DNA from: Limonium bicolor
Lineage: Eukaryota; Streptophyta; Magnoliopsida; Caryophyllales; Plumbaginaceae
Length of the DNA: 64,000 bases
Direction of reading: 5' to 3'
Assembly (NCBI GenBank): GCA_023374045.1
Contig: CM041776.1
Span: 139,627,296-139,691,295 of the forward strand
A program made the translations under genes and the position numbers. The notes under the pieces are model-generated. The model did not search any database, was not told where the DNA came from, and saw only the letters and a list, made by a program, of their open reading frames with translations. Below are positions 8,889 to 20,176 of this stretch, piece after piece. Within the stretch, counting starts at the first letter, position 1; each line of letters begins with the position of its first letter.

Positions 8889-9412
8889 GTAACCTGAGCA
8901 TCCTCACCGAAGCACAAGCCGGCAGAAGCGGCACCATTCTAACGGGAACCTTCCCAGTAAATGGCATTGATGCCAATGTTATTCGACTCCGGCGCCTCTC
9001 ACACTTTCGTATCACCATCCTTTGTGAAGAGGTTGAAGCTAGATGCGGATGAGCTACCGAACTTCATGGTTACTCTCCCATCGAAGGAGCGAGTAAAGTG
9101 CACCAAATACTATCAATCAGCCACAATCCAAATCAAAGGCGAATCGTTTCCCTTTCCTTCATCGAATTCAACGGATTGGGATTCGACGTAATCATTGGGA
9201 TGAATTGGTTGGAGCGGCACAAGGGTAGAATCCTCTGCGCCGAGCATCGTTTGCTGCTCAAGAGTCCTTCTGGGGTTACCGTATCTTACCGCCAGAGACC
9301 GAGAGAGCCTTCGACCACACTTATATCTGCCATGGCTATGTACCGGGAGCTCAGAAAGGGCCAAGAAGTATTGTTATGTACAAGACCTGGAGAGAGATCC
9401 AGAGTTCAGTGA
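8889..9412 (+). pseudogene. pol: Retropepsin-like aspartic protease, frame-broken
   Basis: Cleaves the gag-pol polyprotein. The lead-in GNLSILTEAQAGRSG is open from 8780. The active site LFDSGASHTFV (DSG at 8985-8993) is one frame over, with a one-base break just before it near 8980. A second break near 9155 shifts to the frame with FDVIIGMNWLERHKGRI, the usual end of plant Ty3 proteases. Three frames are therefore needed to read it. Key residues are intact. It follows the AlkB block and runs into the RT lead-in. Confidence 0.85.
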
Positions 9413-10254
9413 GATGTACCTATTGTATCTGAGTATCCTGATGTATTCCCTAAGGAGCTACCCGGCATGCCACCACCGAGAGCAGTGGAATTTGAGATTG
9501 ATCTTGCCAGGTACCGGTCCCATTGCTAGGGCACCGTACCGCATGGCACCTGCTGAAATGACCGAATTGAAAGAGCAGTTGAGAAGACTTACTTAGACAA
9601 AGGGTTTATACGCCCGAGCGTATCACCCTGGGGAGCACCGGTTCTCTTCGTGAAGAAGAAGGACGGTAGCCTCCGGCTATGCATTGACTACCGCGAGCTG
9701 AATGCGGTCACAGTCAAAAATAAATACCCACTACCACGTATGATGATCTATTCGACCAGTTGAAAGGAGCCTCAGTCTTCTCCAAGATCGACCTCCGTTC
9801 AGGGTACCATCAGATTGCAATCAAAGAGCAAGACATTGAGAAAACGGCATTCCGTACCAGATATGGCCACTACGAATTCACAGTGATGCCATTCGGTTTG
9901 TCAAACGCACCGGCAAAATTCATGGACCTCATGAACCGTTTATTCAGTGAGCAGTTGGACACTTCGGTTGTGGTCTTCATCGACGACATCCTTGTATATT
10001 CTAAATCACCAGAGGAACATGAAATCCACTTGAGGAAAGTGCTTGAGACACTGCGCGAGAACCAGCTTTATGCGAAGTTCTCCAAATGCGAGTTTTGGCT
10101 TGATCAGGTATCATTCCTTGGACATGTCATCTCGAGCGCAGGTATCTCAGTTGACCCTTCTAAGATAGAAGCTGTACGATCATGGCCTAGACCCAAGACT
10201 GTTACCGACATTAGGAGCTTTCTTGGTCTAGCCGGTTACTACCGGAGATTGTAA
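9413..10254 (+). pseudogene. pol: Reverse transcriptase domain, frame-broken
   Basis: Copies the element RNA into DNA. The lead-in near 9410-9500 reads as the YPDVFP...LPGMPP segment common to plant Ty3 pol. [17 protein letters not shown] follows at 9535-9580 in another frame, and [21 protein letters not shown] at 9630-9690. The main block (9760-10254, continuous) has [11 protein letters not shown], the [11 protein letters not shown] and PFGLSNAP motifs, and the catalytic FIDDILVYS with its Asp pair at about 9982-9987. It then runs to [15 protein letters not shown] and [10 protein letters not shown]. Breaks occur near 9500, 9590, 9735 and 10250, all small indels. The catalytic residues are present. 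Confidence 0.92.
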
Positions 10255-10790
10255 GGGACTTCTCGAAAGTCGCCAAGCCCATGACTACATTGATGAAGAA
10301 AGATGCACCGTTTGTATGGACAGACGAGTGCGAGCTATCATTTCAGAAGCTGAAAGACTCATTGACCTCAGCGCCCGTCCTTACTCTTCCAGAGGGCACA
10401 GAGGGATTTGAGGTATACTGTGATGCATCAGGCAAAGGAATGGGATGCGTACTCATGCAGCATGGCAAGGTTGTTGCTTATGCCTCCCGCCAGAAAAACA
10501 TGAGGAGAATTACCCGACTCACGACTTAGAGTTAGGAGCCATTGTCTTCGCCTTGAAGATATGGCGACACTATCTCTATGGGGTAAGCATCACCATCTAC
10601 TCCGATCATAAAGCTTACATACGTATTCACTCAGAAAGAACTCAACTTGAGACAAAGAAGATGGATGGAGTTTCTTCAGACTATGACATCAACTTACAGT
10701 ATAAGGAAGGGAAGGCTAATGTGGTAGCCGACGCCCTGAGCCGTCGAGCACACTCGCTCCATTCGCTACTCGCTTCTTCTAGCTTGGTTG
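10255..10790 (+). pseudogene. pol: RNase H domain, frame-broken
   Basis: Degrades the RNA strand during reverse transcription. The connection segment (DECELSFQKLKDSLTSAPVL) and YCDASGKGMGCVLMQ, with the first catalytic Asp, are in the 10281-10529 frame. THDLELGAIVFALKIWRHYL, with the catalytic Glu, and the YSDHK Asp follow in the frame of 10445-11110. A second break pair around 10615-10665 garbles the segment after DHK. The frame then recovers at YDINLQYKEGKANVVADALSRR, the standard end of the domain. Confidence 0.88.
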
Positions 10791-12263
10791 ACGAGGTGCG
10801 AGACGCTCAGTTGAGCGACCCTTACCTAACCGAAATCAGACACAAGATCGAGAATGGTACATTTGAGAAGAAAAAGTATGATTTTAAGCTACATGAAGAT
10901 GGTTTGATTCGGTTGAATGGCAGGCTATGCGTCCCCCGAAGCAATGCTGAGCTAAGGGATCGCATCCTGCGAGAGTCACATAGTTCTACATTATCAGTCC
11001 ATCCGGGAGCCTCCAAGATGTACAAAGACATGAAGAGGTACTTCTGGTGGTCTGGAATGAAGTCAGATGTGACAGAATTCGTATTGAGATGCTTACATGC
11101 CAGAAGGTAAAATTTGAACACCGTAGACCGGGCGGAATGGTACAATCATGCCAATTCCGGAGTGGAAATTTCATGATATCTCCATGGATTTTGTTGTAGG
11201 ACTCCCACCTGCTAGGGGAGGACTCAACATGATCTGGGTTGTAGTAGATCGCCTTACCAAGGTTGCCAGATTCATACCGATGAAGGACACCTGGAAGGTA
11301 GTAAAGCTAGCTGAGCTTTTTGATAAGGAGATTATCAGACACCACGGAGTCCCTAAGACCATAGTATCTGACCGCGACACCAGATTTCTTTCGAGATACT
11401 GGAGAGCTACAAGGGAAGCGTTGGGTACAGAACTGAAGTTGAGTACCGCCTTCCATCCTCAGACCGACGGTCAGACAGAAAGGACCATCCAGACACTGGA
11501 GGACATGCTTCGGGCATGTGCCTTGGACTTTCAGGGGAGTTGGTTAGATAAGCTTCATCTTATCGAGTTCTCGTATAATAATAGTTATCACGCCTCGATT
11601 AAGATGTCGCCTTTCCAAGCTCTATACGGTAGACCTTGCCGTACACCCTTGTGTTGGGATGAGTCAAGTGAAGCGGTCATAATAGGACCGGAGTACCTTG
11701 AGCAAGTGCAAGCCGAAGTGCAACAAATCCGAGCTAACATGAAGGCAGCCCAAGATAGACAGAAATCCTATGCGGATGTGAGACGACGCGACCTTGAGTT
11801 CGCCGTGGGCGACCAAGTGTTCTTGCGAGTTTCACCTATGAAGGGTGTCTTCAGATTTGGTCAGAAGGGCAAGCTAAGCCCAAAGTTTGTAGGGCCGTAC
11901 ACTATCACCGAAAGAGTTGGTTCAGTAGCCTACAGGTTAGCACTACCTGAGGACTTGGGACGTGTCCATGATGTATTTCATGTGTCACAACTCAAGAAGT
12001 ATATGGCTGATCCTTCTCATGTGTTGGAGCCCGAGAGACTATCCATTGAGCCAAACATGAGATATGTCGAAACCCCAGTGAGAATCCTTGATAGGAAGAC
12101 CAGAGACACTCGCCATAAGTCTATACGAATGGTGAAGGTCCTATGGTCTAACCATGATGTCGAAGAAGCGACATGGGAGTTGGAAGATGCCATGAAGGCT
12201 AAATACCCAGTTATTCATAGACTAGAGTCTAGTGTATACGGGTACGGGTCGTACCCCTTTTAA
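10791..12263 (+). pseudogene. pol: Integrase with chromodomain-like C-terminus, one frame break
   Basis: Inserts the cDNA. The zinc-binding domain (HPGASKMYKDMKRYFWW, ending at Cys near 11095) is split from the core by a one-base break near 11098 that displaces the second Cys of its CxxC pair. The core (11148-12263, 371 codons open) has D in SMDFV, D in SDRDTRF and E in QTERTIQ, with spacings of 60 and 35 residues, a complete DDE triad. The GPY module (KFVGPYTITERVG) and a tail with VKVLWSNHDVEEATWE follow, resembling the group II chromodomain that guides chromoviruses to heterochromatin. The stop TAA at 12261 overlaps a polypurine tract. Apart from the break this is the best-kept part of pol. 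Confidence 0.94.
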
Positions 12264-12273
12264 GGGGGGTAGA
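12262..12273 (+). promoter_or_regulatory. Second polypurine tract overlapping the pol stop
   Basis: AAGGGGGGTAGA, identical in core to the tract beside the 3' LTR. It begins inside the pol stop codon. The same duplicated arrangement is seen after pol or pol relics in four other elements of this window. Confidence 0.7.
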
Positions 12274-12598
12274 ACCCTTTGCTTTAGCATTGCTTCGGGG
12301 TAAGCATTGCATTTTGTATGGCACATGTAGTGCAAGTGAATGTATGGATGTGTATGTATGTGTAATGTGTATGAATGATGTGTATTGTGATGGTAATGGT
12401 GTATTTGTATTGTATGGTATGAATGGAATGATGGATTGTGTATGTGAATTGTGATTGTGTATGTTGAATGTGTATGCTTGCAATGTGAATGAAGTAAACA
12501 CCTCATAGGTGTAGTAAGACATTATGGACAATTGGTTTGCATAATGAGTAGAATTATAAAACTATTAACCTTGAGCAACTTTGAGGGCAAAGTTTCTT
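12274..12598 (+). other. TG-rich spacer between pol and the 3' LTR
   Basis: Low-complexity TGTATG/GAATG-type sequence (12300-12500) followed by ordinary AT-rich sequence. ORFs on the minus strand arise from this composition. No gene seen. Confidence 0.75.
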
Positions 12599-12610
12599 AA
12601 GGGGGGTAGA
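12599..12610 (+). promoter_or_regulatory. Polypurine tract for plus-strand priming
   Basis: AAGGGGGGTAGA followed by one T and then the 3' LTR at 12612; standard position. Confidence 0.9.
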
Positions 12611-12611
12611 T

Positions 12612-15600
12612 TGAAATACCCCGTAATTAAAAATAGTGATTAATTAGGCTAATAAGTAATTTAGAAGCTTAATTAAGTGTAAATAATTATAGGGAACAAA
12701 TCCCGAAGAAAACGGACCTTTAAAACGGTTTAAAAACATTACCGAACCTTAAAGCGTTTTTCGAGGTAACCGGGAAAACGTGTCTTTAAGCGGGTCAAAT
12801 AGACTCGTAACAGTTTTGGTCAACTAAATATCATTAATAAATATTAGTGAAGCTTTACCAATAAAATCAATAAAACGGAGATTAGTAAAAACTGTCAAAA
12901 ACGGAAGTTGTGGGTAGAGTATAAATAATAAACTTATGTGTCCACTTTTAAAATAAAAAGTGAAATTGTGTGTGTGTGTGTGCTAGCCGATGGGCCCCCC
13001 CCCCCTCTCTCACACACTCCTCACTATTTACAAAAACAAAAATCAATAAAATAACCCTCACCTCACTTCCTCTCTCTCTCCTCCTATTCCTTTCCCTCAC
13101 GTGAACAAGCCCCCACCCCTCTTTTCTCCTTTCTTCTTCCCCATGCGATTTCCATGGCTGCTGAGAACCCCACAAACCACTTCTCTCCTTTGTAACTCTC
13201 TCCACACTCTTCCAAAAATTATAAAACCACCATTGTAATCCTCTCCTCAAGAGCTACATTTTCATCTTTCCAAAATCCAAAACAAGCATTTTCGATTTTG
13301 AGGGTATTCCCCATTTGAAGCTTCAACACCACCATTAGAAGGCCCTTGTTCTCCTTGTTCTTCTAAGGTAAAAATCTTCTTGAAAACTCCATCTTTTCCT
13401 AGCTTTATGGGCAAAACGAAAATCTAGTTAAACTCTTGTTTGCCCCTCTTGTACCCAGCCGATTTTGGCTCCTTTGGAAGGTGGGGAACCTTGTTCTTGA
13501 GCTGCTCCAAGTATTTCATAAACCCTTGGAAGGTAATGAGATTCCTAAACCCTAGAAATTTGATTAGAGCTTATATAATGCTTAGGGTGAGTTTAGTATT
13601 AAATTGTGAATGTGAATGGGTGGTAGTTTAGATTGTGGAGTGCTGTAACCGTTGAGAAGAGGAGGAAGAAGAAACAAGAAGAGGAAGAAAATCTAGAAGG
13701 AAAACAAGGTAAGAATACTCATTGTGTAGCTTGGTAGATATTTGTATATGTAACAGATTTTTAGTAATGAAAATTGGTATTGTAAAATGATAATGCATTA
13801 GTAGTATAATGTGTAAGAGAATATAAGTATTTTGAAGCTTTAAAAGATGTGTAAAACTTGTTGAAACCGATTGGGAATTAGTGTTTGAGTGCAGGAATTT
13901 TATGAGTGTTTTAGTATCGGTATTTGGATATGGGAGCTTGTGTATTGATGTTATTGTAACAGGTGAGATAAGTATTGAAATATGAACTAAACCATGTGGT
14001 GAGTGTATAGAAATACAAGAGAGACTATGGCAAAATTTGCCTAGGATTAGAACACTTAGAGAATTAAACTAGGTGACTAAGGTGAGTGTGTAACAGATTT
14101 TGATTTAATAAATAGAGGGTAAGTTGAGAGAGATAGATAATGGATTCTAATGTATTAGAGGTGTTAGAAATGACATTAGAAGAGGGAGTTGTAGATGGAG
14201 AGAGTTAGACTAAAATCTGTAGCAAAACACAACTAGGAAACAACTAGTGAGAGTGTTGGGTTGAAACTTGGAAAATTATGTGAGTGAATGAGTATAGGAT
14301 GGTGTAAGGAGTTAATGAATGAACTAAGGTGTTTAGGAGGTTTAATTATTGTTAAATCATGTAGGAAACTTGGGAAAATGATTAGGAACGATTGGATGGG
14401 AGAGATGGATGGAGTGTCAGGTCTCGGCGTGCTCACTGCCAGCTCGCGTCAATTAAAAATAAGTACTGGGCTGGACCGACCCTAGGGCCGACCCTAGCAG
14501 GGTCGGTCGACCCGAAAATCTGTAACCTCAGAAGCTTCTGCATCCGACCGACCCAGTGGGCCGACCCTGCCTGGGTCGGTCGAGTGGGAAATTTTGGTCG
14601 GAAATGTTTCTGCATCCGACCGACCCAGGGGACCGACCCTGCCTGGGTCGGTCGAGTAGAAATTGCGAGTTGGATATCTTCTGCAACGGACCGACCCAAT
14701 GGACCGACCCTGGCTGGGTCGGTCGAACTTGAAAATTCTGTAATCGAAGTCTCTGCACCCGACCGACCCATGGGTCCGACCCAGGGAGGGTCGGTCGGGT
14801 CAATCAAAAAAAAAAAAAAAATTAAATAATATATATATATATATATATTATATGTAAATACATACATATATATATATGTACATGTATGAAAGCATGCCAA
14901 AGCTAAGTAAGAAAGTAAAACTTAGGTAATGAAAAATGAGTAAGTAAAGTGTAAGTGTAAGAAATATAAGGACATAGTAAGTATGAGTTAAGTAATGATA
15001 GTTAGATTAATCATTTAATCGTATGTATATAATAGGACTTGATTTGTGACACCGGAAGCACGTTTGGAAGTACGTACAACGGTGAACGGTATGGATTCCT
15101 CATGCCCCGGGTGCTATCTTGGTTACTCTGATTTGTGTGTTGTGTGCTAATTGATCACCAAATAAGATAAATGCACGAATCGGAGTTAATATGCATACTT
15201 GTGAATATGTACTGTTGTGTGATGTTGTTTATTTTCTTAATTCTTAGTTTGTATAATTCATGAAATGTTTGGATGAATATGAATGCGTGTATGTATGTTG
15301 TATTGTACCGTGACCGTTAATTATTGTGTTTGGACTTCTAACTTGTTCCTAACAAGCTAACCATCCTAACTTAAAATGGTAATTAAATTGGAATGAGTAG
15401 AAGTCCGATATAGTTTCGGCCACGCGTGAGGATGCGGAGTCACGAGAGGTTGGCTCCAATTCCTGACTCTTAAACTGGTCCGCGGCCCAAATCCCTTAAG
15501 TGGGTAGCATCCCGGATTAGTGAGTCAAGTAAATCCCGGATGTGGGACGGTGTAGTCCCCAAGGCCGGAGGTCCCGACGACTTGACTTGAGTATAAGTAA

Positions 15601-16418
15601 GTAAGTAAGAATGAGCAAGTAAAGTAATTGAAAGTAAGTGATTGTAAGTAAGAAGAAGTAAGTAATGAGTAAAAGAGTAAAGCATTCCGATTAACCCGGA
15701 TGCTCAATTTGGCTAACCTTGTGAAGGTAAGTAAGTTGTGTGCTACTACATTGTTGCCTTGAATTATGTAATGGATTGTATAGCATGTATATTGTATGAA
15801 GAGCATGTATGTATGAAATAAATGAACTGCATGTTTAGTGGACGTCAAATAGTCGCGTGCCCTAGCTAGCACGCGGTATATGCGGAGTCCATATGCAGCG
15901 TTTGCTGAGCCCCTTGGGGCACCATTTTTACTACACGCAGGTACTCGAGATTGATGAAGATGCTGAGGACATAGCTCTATTTCTTTATCTTCTTTTTGAT
16001 GTAAACACTGAACTTATGATGGGTGTACTAAGTAGTACAGGGCTACAGTTTTTGATTAGCCGGTGTACCATGGGGTACACCTTTTTGGATATTGGGAAAG
16101 GAGCATTGGTATAGATGAGTAGCTTTAGAAACTCATTCTTTTGGTAAGCTTGAAAGATTGTAACTGAATATACTTTAAATACTCGGTGATCCAGGATGTA
16201 AGTAGTTGGCACATGTTATTTTGGTAAGTAATTTAGTAGCTCGGTACGTTATGTTCATCAGACCGTGACTGTAAGTATTAGTAGCCTAGCTAGCCGTATG
16301 GGCGGTTAGCGGCATTGTTTCACCCGCCGTAGTAAGTATGTATTAATTCCGCTGCGAACTCGTAGGATTAATAGGACGATTAGACGGTAAGCATAGGATT
16401 AGCGGTTGGGGTGTTACA
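12612..16418 (+). repeat. 3' LTR of the AlkB element
   Basis: Starts TGAAATACCCC, ends GGGGTGTTACA, same modules as the 5' LTR: TATA near 12921, CT-rich leader, palindrome cassette 14460-14803, TA repeat about 14825-14850, hairpin 15909-15920 and CAG acceptor-like site ending 15940. The first ~750 bp lacks many single bases present in the 5' copy. A roughly 50-bp patch at 14402-14450 is unlike the 5' LTR. Confidence 0.95.
14460..14803 (+). repeat. GC-rich tandem palindrome cassette in the 3' LTR
   Basis: Five CCGACCC / GGGTCGG units, base-for-base like 4160-4503. Overlapping ORFs on both strands are a by-product. Confidence 0.85.
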
Positions 16419-16423
16419 GTTTT
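16419..16423. repeat. Target-site duplication GTTTT, right copy
   Basis: Matches 2279-2283; host LTR sequence resumes at 16424. Confidence 0.93.
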
Positions 16424-16679
16424 AGATGAGGTCCTGTGTTCTAAGGGTCATATAATGATCGTTGATTAACTTCATATGAAGTTTATAGTTTACATAACTT
16501 GTTTAGCTAAAGGTCGGGCTTTAGCGCACGTTTTTGACCTTAAGGAGTTTTGGTGCGTTTTAACGCCCAAGTGTTTATATACTTTCTTAGGGTTTCATAA
16601 TCCCCCAAATAATATTTATAATTCCTCCAATAATATTTATTTACTTATATTTAATTATTTAAATGTTAGGGGTATTTCA
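16424..16679 (-). repeat. Right part of the host element A LTR (U3 start)
   Basis: Continuation of 1-2278. It ends GGGGTATTTCA, the reverse complement of the TGAAATACCCC start, followed by a pyrimidine-strand polypurine tract, so it is the U3 end of a 3' LTR on the minus strand. Confidence 0.8.
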
Positions 16680-16680
16680 G

Positions 16681-16692
16681 TCTACCCCCCTT
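16681..16692 (-). promoter_or_regulatory. Polypurine tract of element A
   Basis: TCTACCCCCCTT on + (AAGGGGGGTAGA on minus), one base from the LTR end. Confidence 0.85.
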
Positions 16693-17192
16693 AAAAGGAC
16701 TTCGTCCCGAAGTCATAACTTATTCTTGTTCATCCTATGGAATCATGTTCCTCCTTATCTACTCCCTGTATTCTTATCATTATTGGGTGTCAATACTATA
16801 TTGGCACTTCTACGTTTGTCTGTAATCCAAGTCTATGCAATTTGTTCATGTACATAACCTTACTCATGATAATCCATGTAATTATAGTATAAGTACTTGG
16901 TAAATACTGTAAAACCATACATGTTCCAACTTCCTAGCTATCCCACTCGGTCATCACTGCACAAGTGCAATACCAAATCCTCAGTCCTACAGAGTGCAGA
17001 AGCGTAAACCCTTGGCAGTGAATCTCTTGTGTGATTATAGGAATAAATATAAATATACTGTAAAGTAATTAAGTTCTTCGTAAACATCCAAGTGTTACAT
17101 AGACACAGCCATAACTTATTCTAGTGTCACATAGGACACAACAATAACCATACAAGTGTCTCATTGGACATATCATTGATAACCAACCATTG
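16693..17192 (-). other. Spacer between LTR and pol of element A
   Basis: No gene seen. A block at about 16920-17040 closely resembles 63055-63165 in the last element of the window, so it is element-derived. Repeated ACATAGGACAC-type words occur at 17100-17210. Confidence 0.6.
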
Positions 17193-17289
17193 TCACGTAG
17201 GACATATCAACAACCATTCAACCAATTGCACACATGCGCAACAATCAAACACAAATAACCATACACAAAACCAATATAGCATGTGGTGC

Positions 17290-17301
17290 TCTACCCCCCT
17301 G
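17290..17301 (-). promoter_or_regulatory. Second polypurine tract of element A
   Basis: TCTACCCCCCTG on +, directly after the chromodomain coding region; 609 bp from the LTR-adjacent tract. Confidence 0.6.
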
Positions 17302-17897
17302 AAAAAAGGGTTACGCCCACGTACCCCACAAGTATACACAAAACTATAAGAAAGTGACGTATACTTGTCTCGCATGGAGTCCTCTAACGCCCATGTCGCC
17401 TCCTCAGTGTCATGGTTTGACCAAAGAACCTTGACCATCCTAATGGTCTTGTTCCTGGTCTCCCTAGTTTTGGAATCTAAAATGCGTACTGGGGTCTCCT
17501 CATATCTAAGTGTGGGATCTAACTCGAGTGTCTCGGGCTCTAAAATATGTGATGAATGAGGCACAAACTGCTTTAGTTGTGAAATGTTGAACACATTGTG
17601 CACTCTCCGAAGTTCGACAGGTAAATTCTAACCTGTAATCTAATGGGCCCACTCGCTCCGTAATAAGGTACGGTCCTACATGCTTCGGCTAAGCTTGTCT
17701 TTCTGCCCAAATCTAAAAATTCCCTTTATAGGTGAAACTCTAAGGAAGACTCGATCGCCTATTGCAAATTTGAGATCTCTCCTACAGACATTAGCATATA
17801 ACTTCTGTCTGTTTACTAGATACAACTCTCAAGAATCTATACATTCTCTGACATGTTTCATAGTGTATTAGTATGTTTTTATATTTGAATCACGTGT

Positions 17898-17902
17898 GTA
17901 TG
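17898..17902. repeat. Target-site duplication GTATG of element B, left copy
   Basis: Identical to 35753-35757, bounding the TG at 17903 and the CA at 35752. Confidence 0.88.
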
Positions 17903-18199
17903 TGTAACACCCCAACTCGGTCCAATCATGGTTATCGCAAACTTATCATCATATATATAAACTCTGCAGCGGATTTAAATACATTCCAGGACATTGCCAC
18001 GGTCTGACTACAGAATATACCGAACATTAGTACAACAAACCTTAACCAATACATAACCTTCTACAATCCCCTCACATCCTATACATCTCACTAACTCAAA
18101 ATTGCCATACGAGTGTACATGCACAACTCGTAGGCCACACTTAACCCATAACACTTGTACCCCATCTTTCTCTCGTGACGGCCGCCTCCTGACGTTTAC

Positions 18200-18230
18200 C
18201 TGTGTAGTAAAAACAGCCCCCAAAGGGGGT
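18200..18230 (-). promoter_or_regulatory. Hairpin plus 3' splice-site-like module in element B LTR
   Basis: On the minus strand GCTGA is followed by a CCCCC/GGGGG stem, TTTTTACTACACAG and then GTAAACG. Same order as 5617-5648 but different stem sequence. The acceptor-like AG corresponds to + positions 18200-18201. Confidence 0.5.
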
Positions 18231-19547
18231 CAGCACGAATACTGGTACGATCCTCTCATGGCCCCCAAGCTAACGTGGCTACGACGACTAATTGTCGATA
18301 GCATGGGGGTTGATTAGATGCACAACATAATAGTAAATGCTTTAAACAACAATCCAAATATGAACAATCAAAGTTCAAACAATTGAACGACTTAAATGCG
18401 TTCTCCTAATTAGAGAGTTAATTATTTAACTCCTTAAGTTACATTTCCTCTTAATCTTAGTCCATCCTTATCTTACCTCATTCTTAGTCTTATCTTAATC
18501 TTAGAAAATAACCATCCTTTAAAAAGGAATGGATGTAGCTTATCTCAGTCTTATAATGCAAACCATCCTTTAAAAAGGAATGGTTGCAACTTATCTCAAC
18601 CTTATCTTAATCATAGAATACAAACCACTCTTTTAAATAGAAATGATTGTATCTTATCTCAATGTTTATTTTTGTCTTGTAAAAAGCAACCCTGGCCAAT
18701 GAGCTATTAACTCCATTGGTTGAATAAACAACTTTTCTTATAATTTAGGATTTAGGTGATCCTACCGCACCATCTTAATGCCACCTACCTTGGACTGTAT
18801 GCCCAATGTAGCTGAGCCGGCAACCGACCCTAGGCAACAAGTCCAAAGACAAGTCCTTAAGCGGAAGTCGGTTCTGCTATAGATACCGACCCCCTTTTTC
18901 CTTAGCATGCATGAACGGAGTCAGTCCCGGGTTCCTCACTCCCCCCTTAAGTTCTAGTTAGTAGAAGTCTCAAGACAATGTTTGTTGGTTAACCTCTTTC
19001 GGTTTATAACAAACTAAAATTAGGGAGCGTTCCTTAGTCTCACTCAATTCCTTACTAAACGTTGGTTAGTAAGTTCTCACGGTAAGTTGTGTTAGTTTTC
19101 AAACATCACACAACAATTCGATAAACATAATGTTCCGGTTGCATGCTTTATCTTGTTTAGTGGGCACACAAAAACAAATAGCACACAAGCCGAGGGACAC
19201 CTCGTTAGCAAGCAGGTCACAAGAAGAACTGTACCGTTCACCGTTGGTCGTTCGGTTGCTTACTCTCTTTCGGAGTCCAAATTCCAAGTCCTAAAACATT
19301 CATTCAGTTTTAGGTTGTTAATAACTTATCTCAATTCAACTTACTTAACTTACTAAACCCTTAATGATCCCCACCTAACACCTCTTAAGTTTTACAACTT
19401 AATCTTACAAACTTAACCTTAAACTTTTAAGTTTATACTTAACTTAACCCCTTAGGTCTTTATACCTCTAATCATCATTGCCCTCTTAATGGGGTACCAT
19501 TAATACCACTAAACTCTCTTAGGGTTTTTTTTTTTAATCTTAAGGGT

Positions 19548-19732
19548 CGTCCGACCCACCGTCCGACCCAACCAACTGGGTCGGACCATTCCAGAAATTT
19601 TCCGTCTTCTAAGCCTCACCTGTCCGACCCATGTCCGACCCAAGTCCTCTGGGTCGGACCGTTCCAGAACCCTTCACTGGCGTCTAACAGAGGCCGTCCG
19701 ACCCAAACTTGGGTCGGACCCCTGGGTCGGAC
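19548..19732 (+). repeat. GC-rich palindrome cassette in element B left LTR
   Basis: Four GTCCGACCC / GGGTCGGAC palindromic groups in AT-rich surroundings, preceded on the + strand by a T-run. The right LTR counterpart (30639-30822) has point changes that break some pairings. Confidence 0.8.
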
Positions 19733-20173
19733 GCCACCAGAACATGTCCAAAAATTGTTAAATCTTCACCAAACTTCTCCTAAAGCCTCCTAATGTGTTC
19801 TAACATCATTTAGACCCTTTAACCCGCCTTTAATCATCCTCCAAACTCATTAAAATAACCTCCAAAGATCTTCTTAAACATTTACTAAATTCTTGCAAAA
19901 ACTTCCAAACACTTGTTAGTCAATTCCTTATATTTCCAACATGTACATTTTGTCTAAAACTTCAACTAACCAAAGTGTTTCTTTTCAACCCATATAACTC
20001 CTCCTTAACATCATTACATTCCATCTTTGCTTTGTTAAACCTTCCAAGGTCATCTTGCATGTCCATGCACAACTTCTCTTCTTTTCATTTGTTACTCATC
20101 ACTCTTAAACTCTTGAGCTTACTTATACATTTCTTTCCATTACCTTAACACCTTGCCATTGTTCTTCATTTAC

Positions 20174-20176
20174 CTT
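20174..20176. repeat. CTT duplication flanking the CACTA element, left copy
   Basis: CTT here and at 21421-21423. The uninterrupted sister LTR (31258-31265) has a single CTT, giving a clean empty site. Confidence 0.9.

Larger units (their letters stand above)
2284..16418 (+). mobile_element. Complete Ty3/gypsy chromovirus carrying an AlkB-family ORF
   Basis: A 14,135-bp element with LTRs of 3,843 and 3,807 bp, a tRNA-iMet primer site, a polypurine tract and a perfect 5-bp duplication. Internal order is gag (two apparent introns), AlkB dioxygenase, protease, RT, RNase H, integrase and chromodomain-like tail. The pol order and tail fit the Tekay/Del chromovirus clade; the clade call is an inference from motif style. 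The coding region has about a dozen single-base frame breaks but no clear nonsense substitution. It is inserted in another element's LTR. The AlkB ORF between gag and pol is not part of the usual gene set of this clade. Confidence 0.93.
17193..17902 (-). pseudogene. pol: Integrase C-terminus and chromodomain-like tail of element A
   Basis: Reading on minus from 17900: a decayed segment with RQKLYANVCRRDLKFAIGDRVFLRV, then GIFRFGQK and VGPYLITERVG (the GPY module), a frame break near 17605, and a clean ORF (17603-17193). That ORF holds VFNISQLKQF, the EETPVRILDSKTRE segment and VKVLWSNHDTEEATWA. This is the same domain order as the AlkB element's pol end and clearly homologous. The ORF reads on through the second polypurine tract, so its natural stop is lost. 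Upstream it is cut by element B at 17903; a weak continuation is at 35758 onward. Confidence 0.85.

Noticed and set aside
12222..12531. Minus-strand ORFs of 94 and 100 codons rich in His/Thr/Tyr
   Set aside because: Complement of the TG-rich spacer between pol and the 3' LTR; low complexity.
14402..14450. Cloning-vector contamination as the source of the odd patch
   Set aside because: The patch is short, lies within continuous LTR sequence, and I could not match it to a vector by eye; left as an unexplained replacement.
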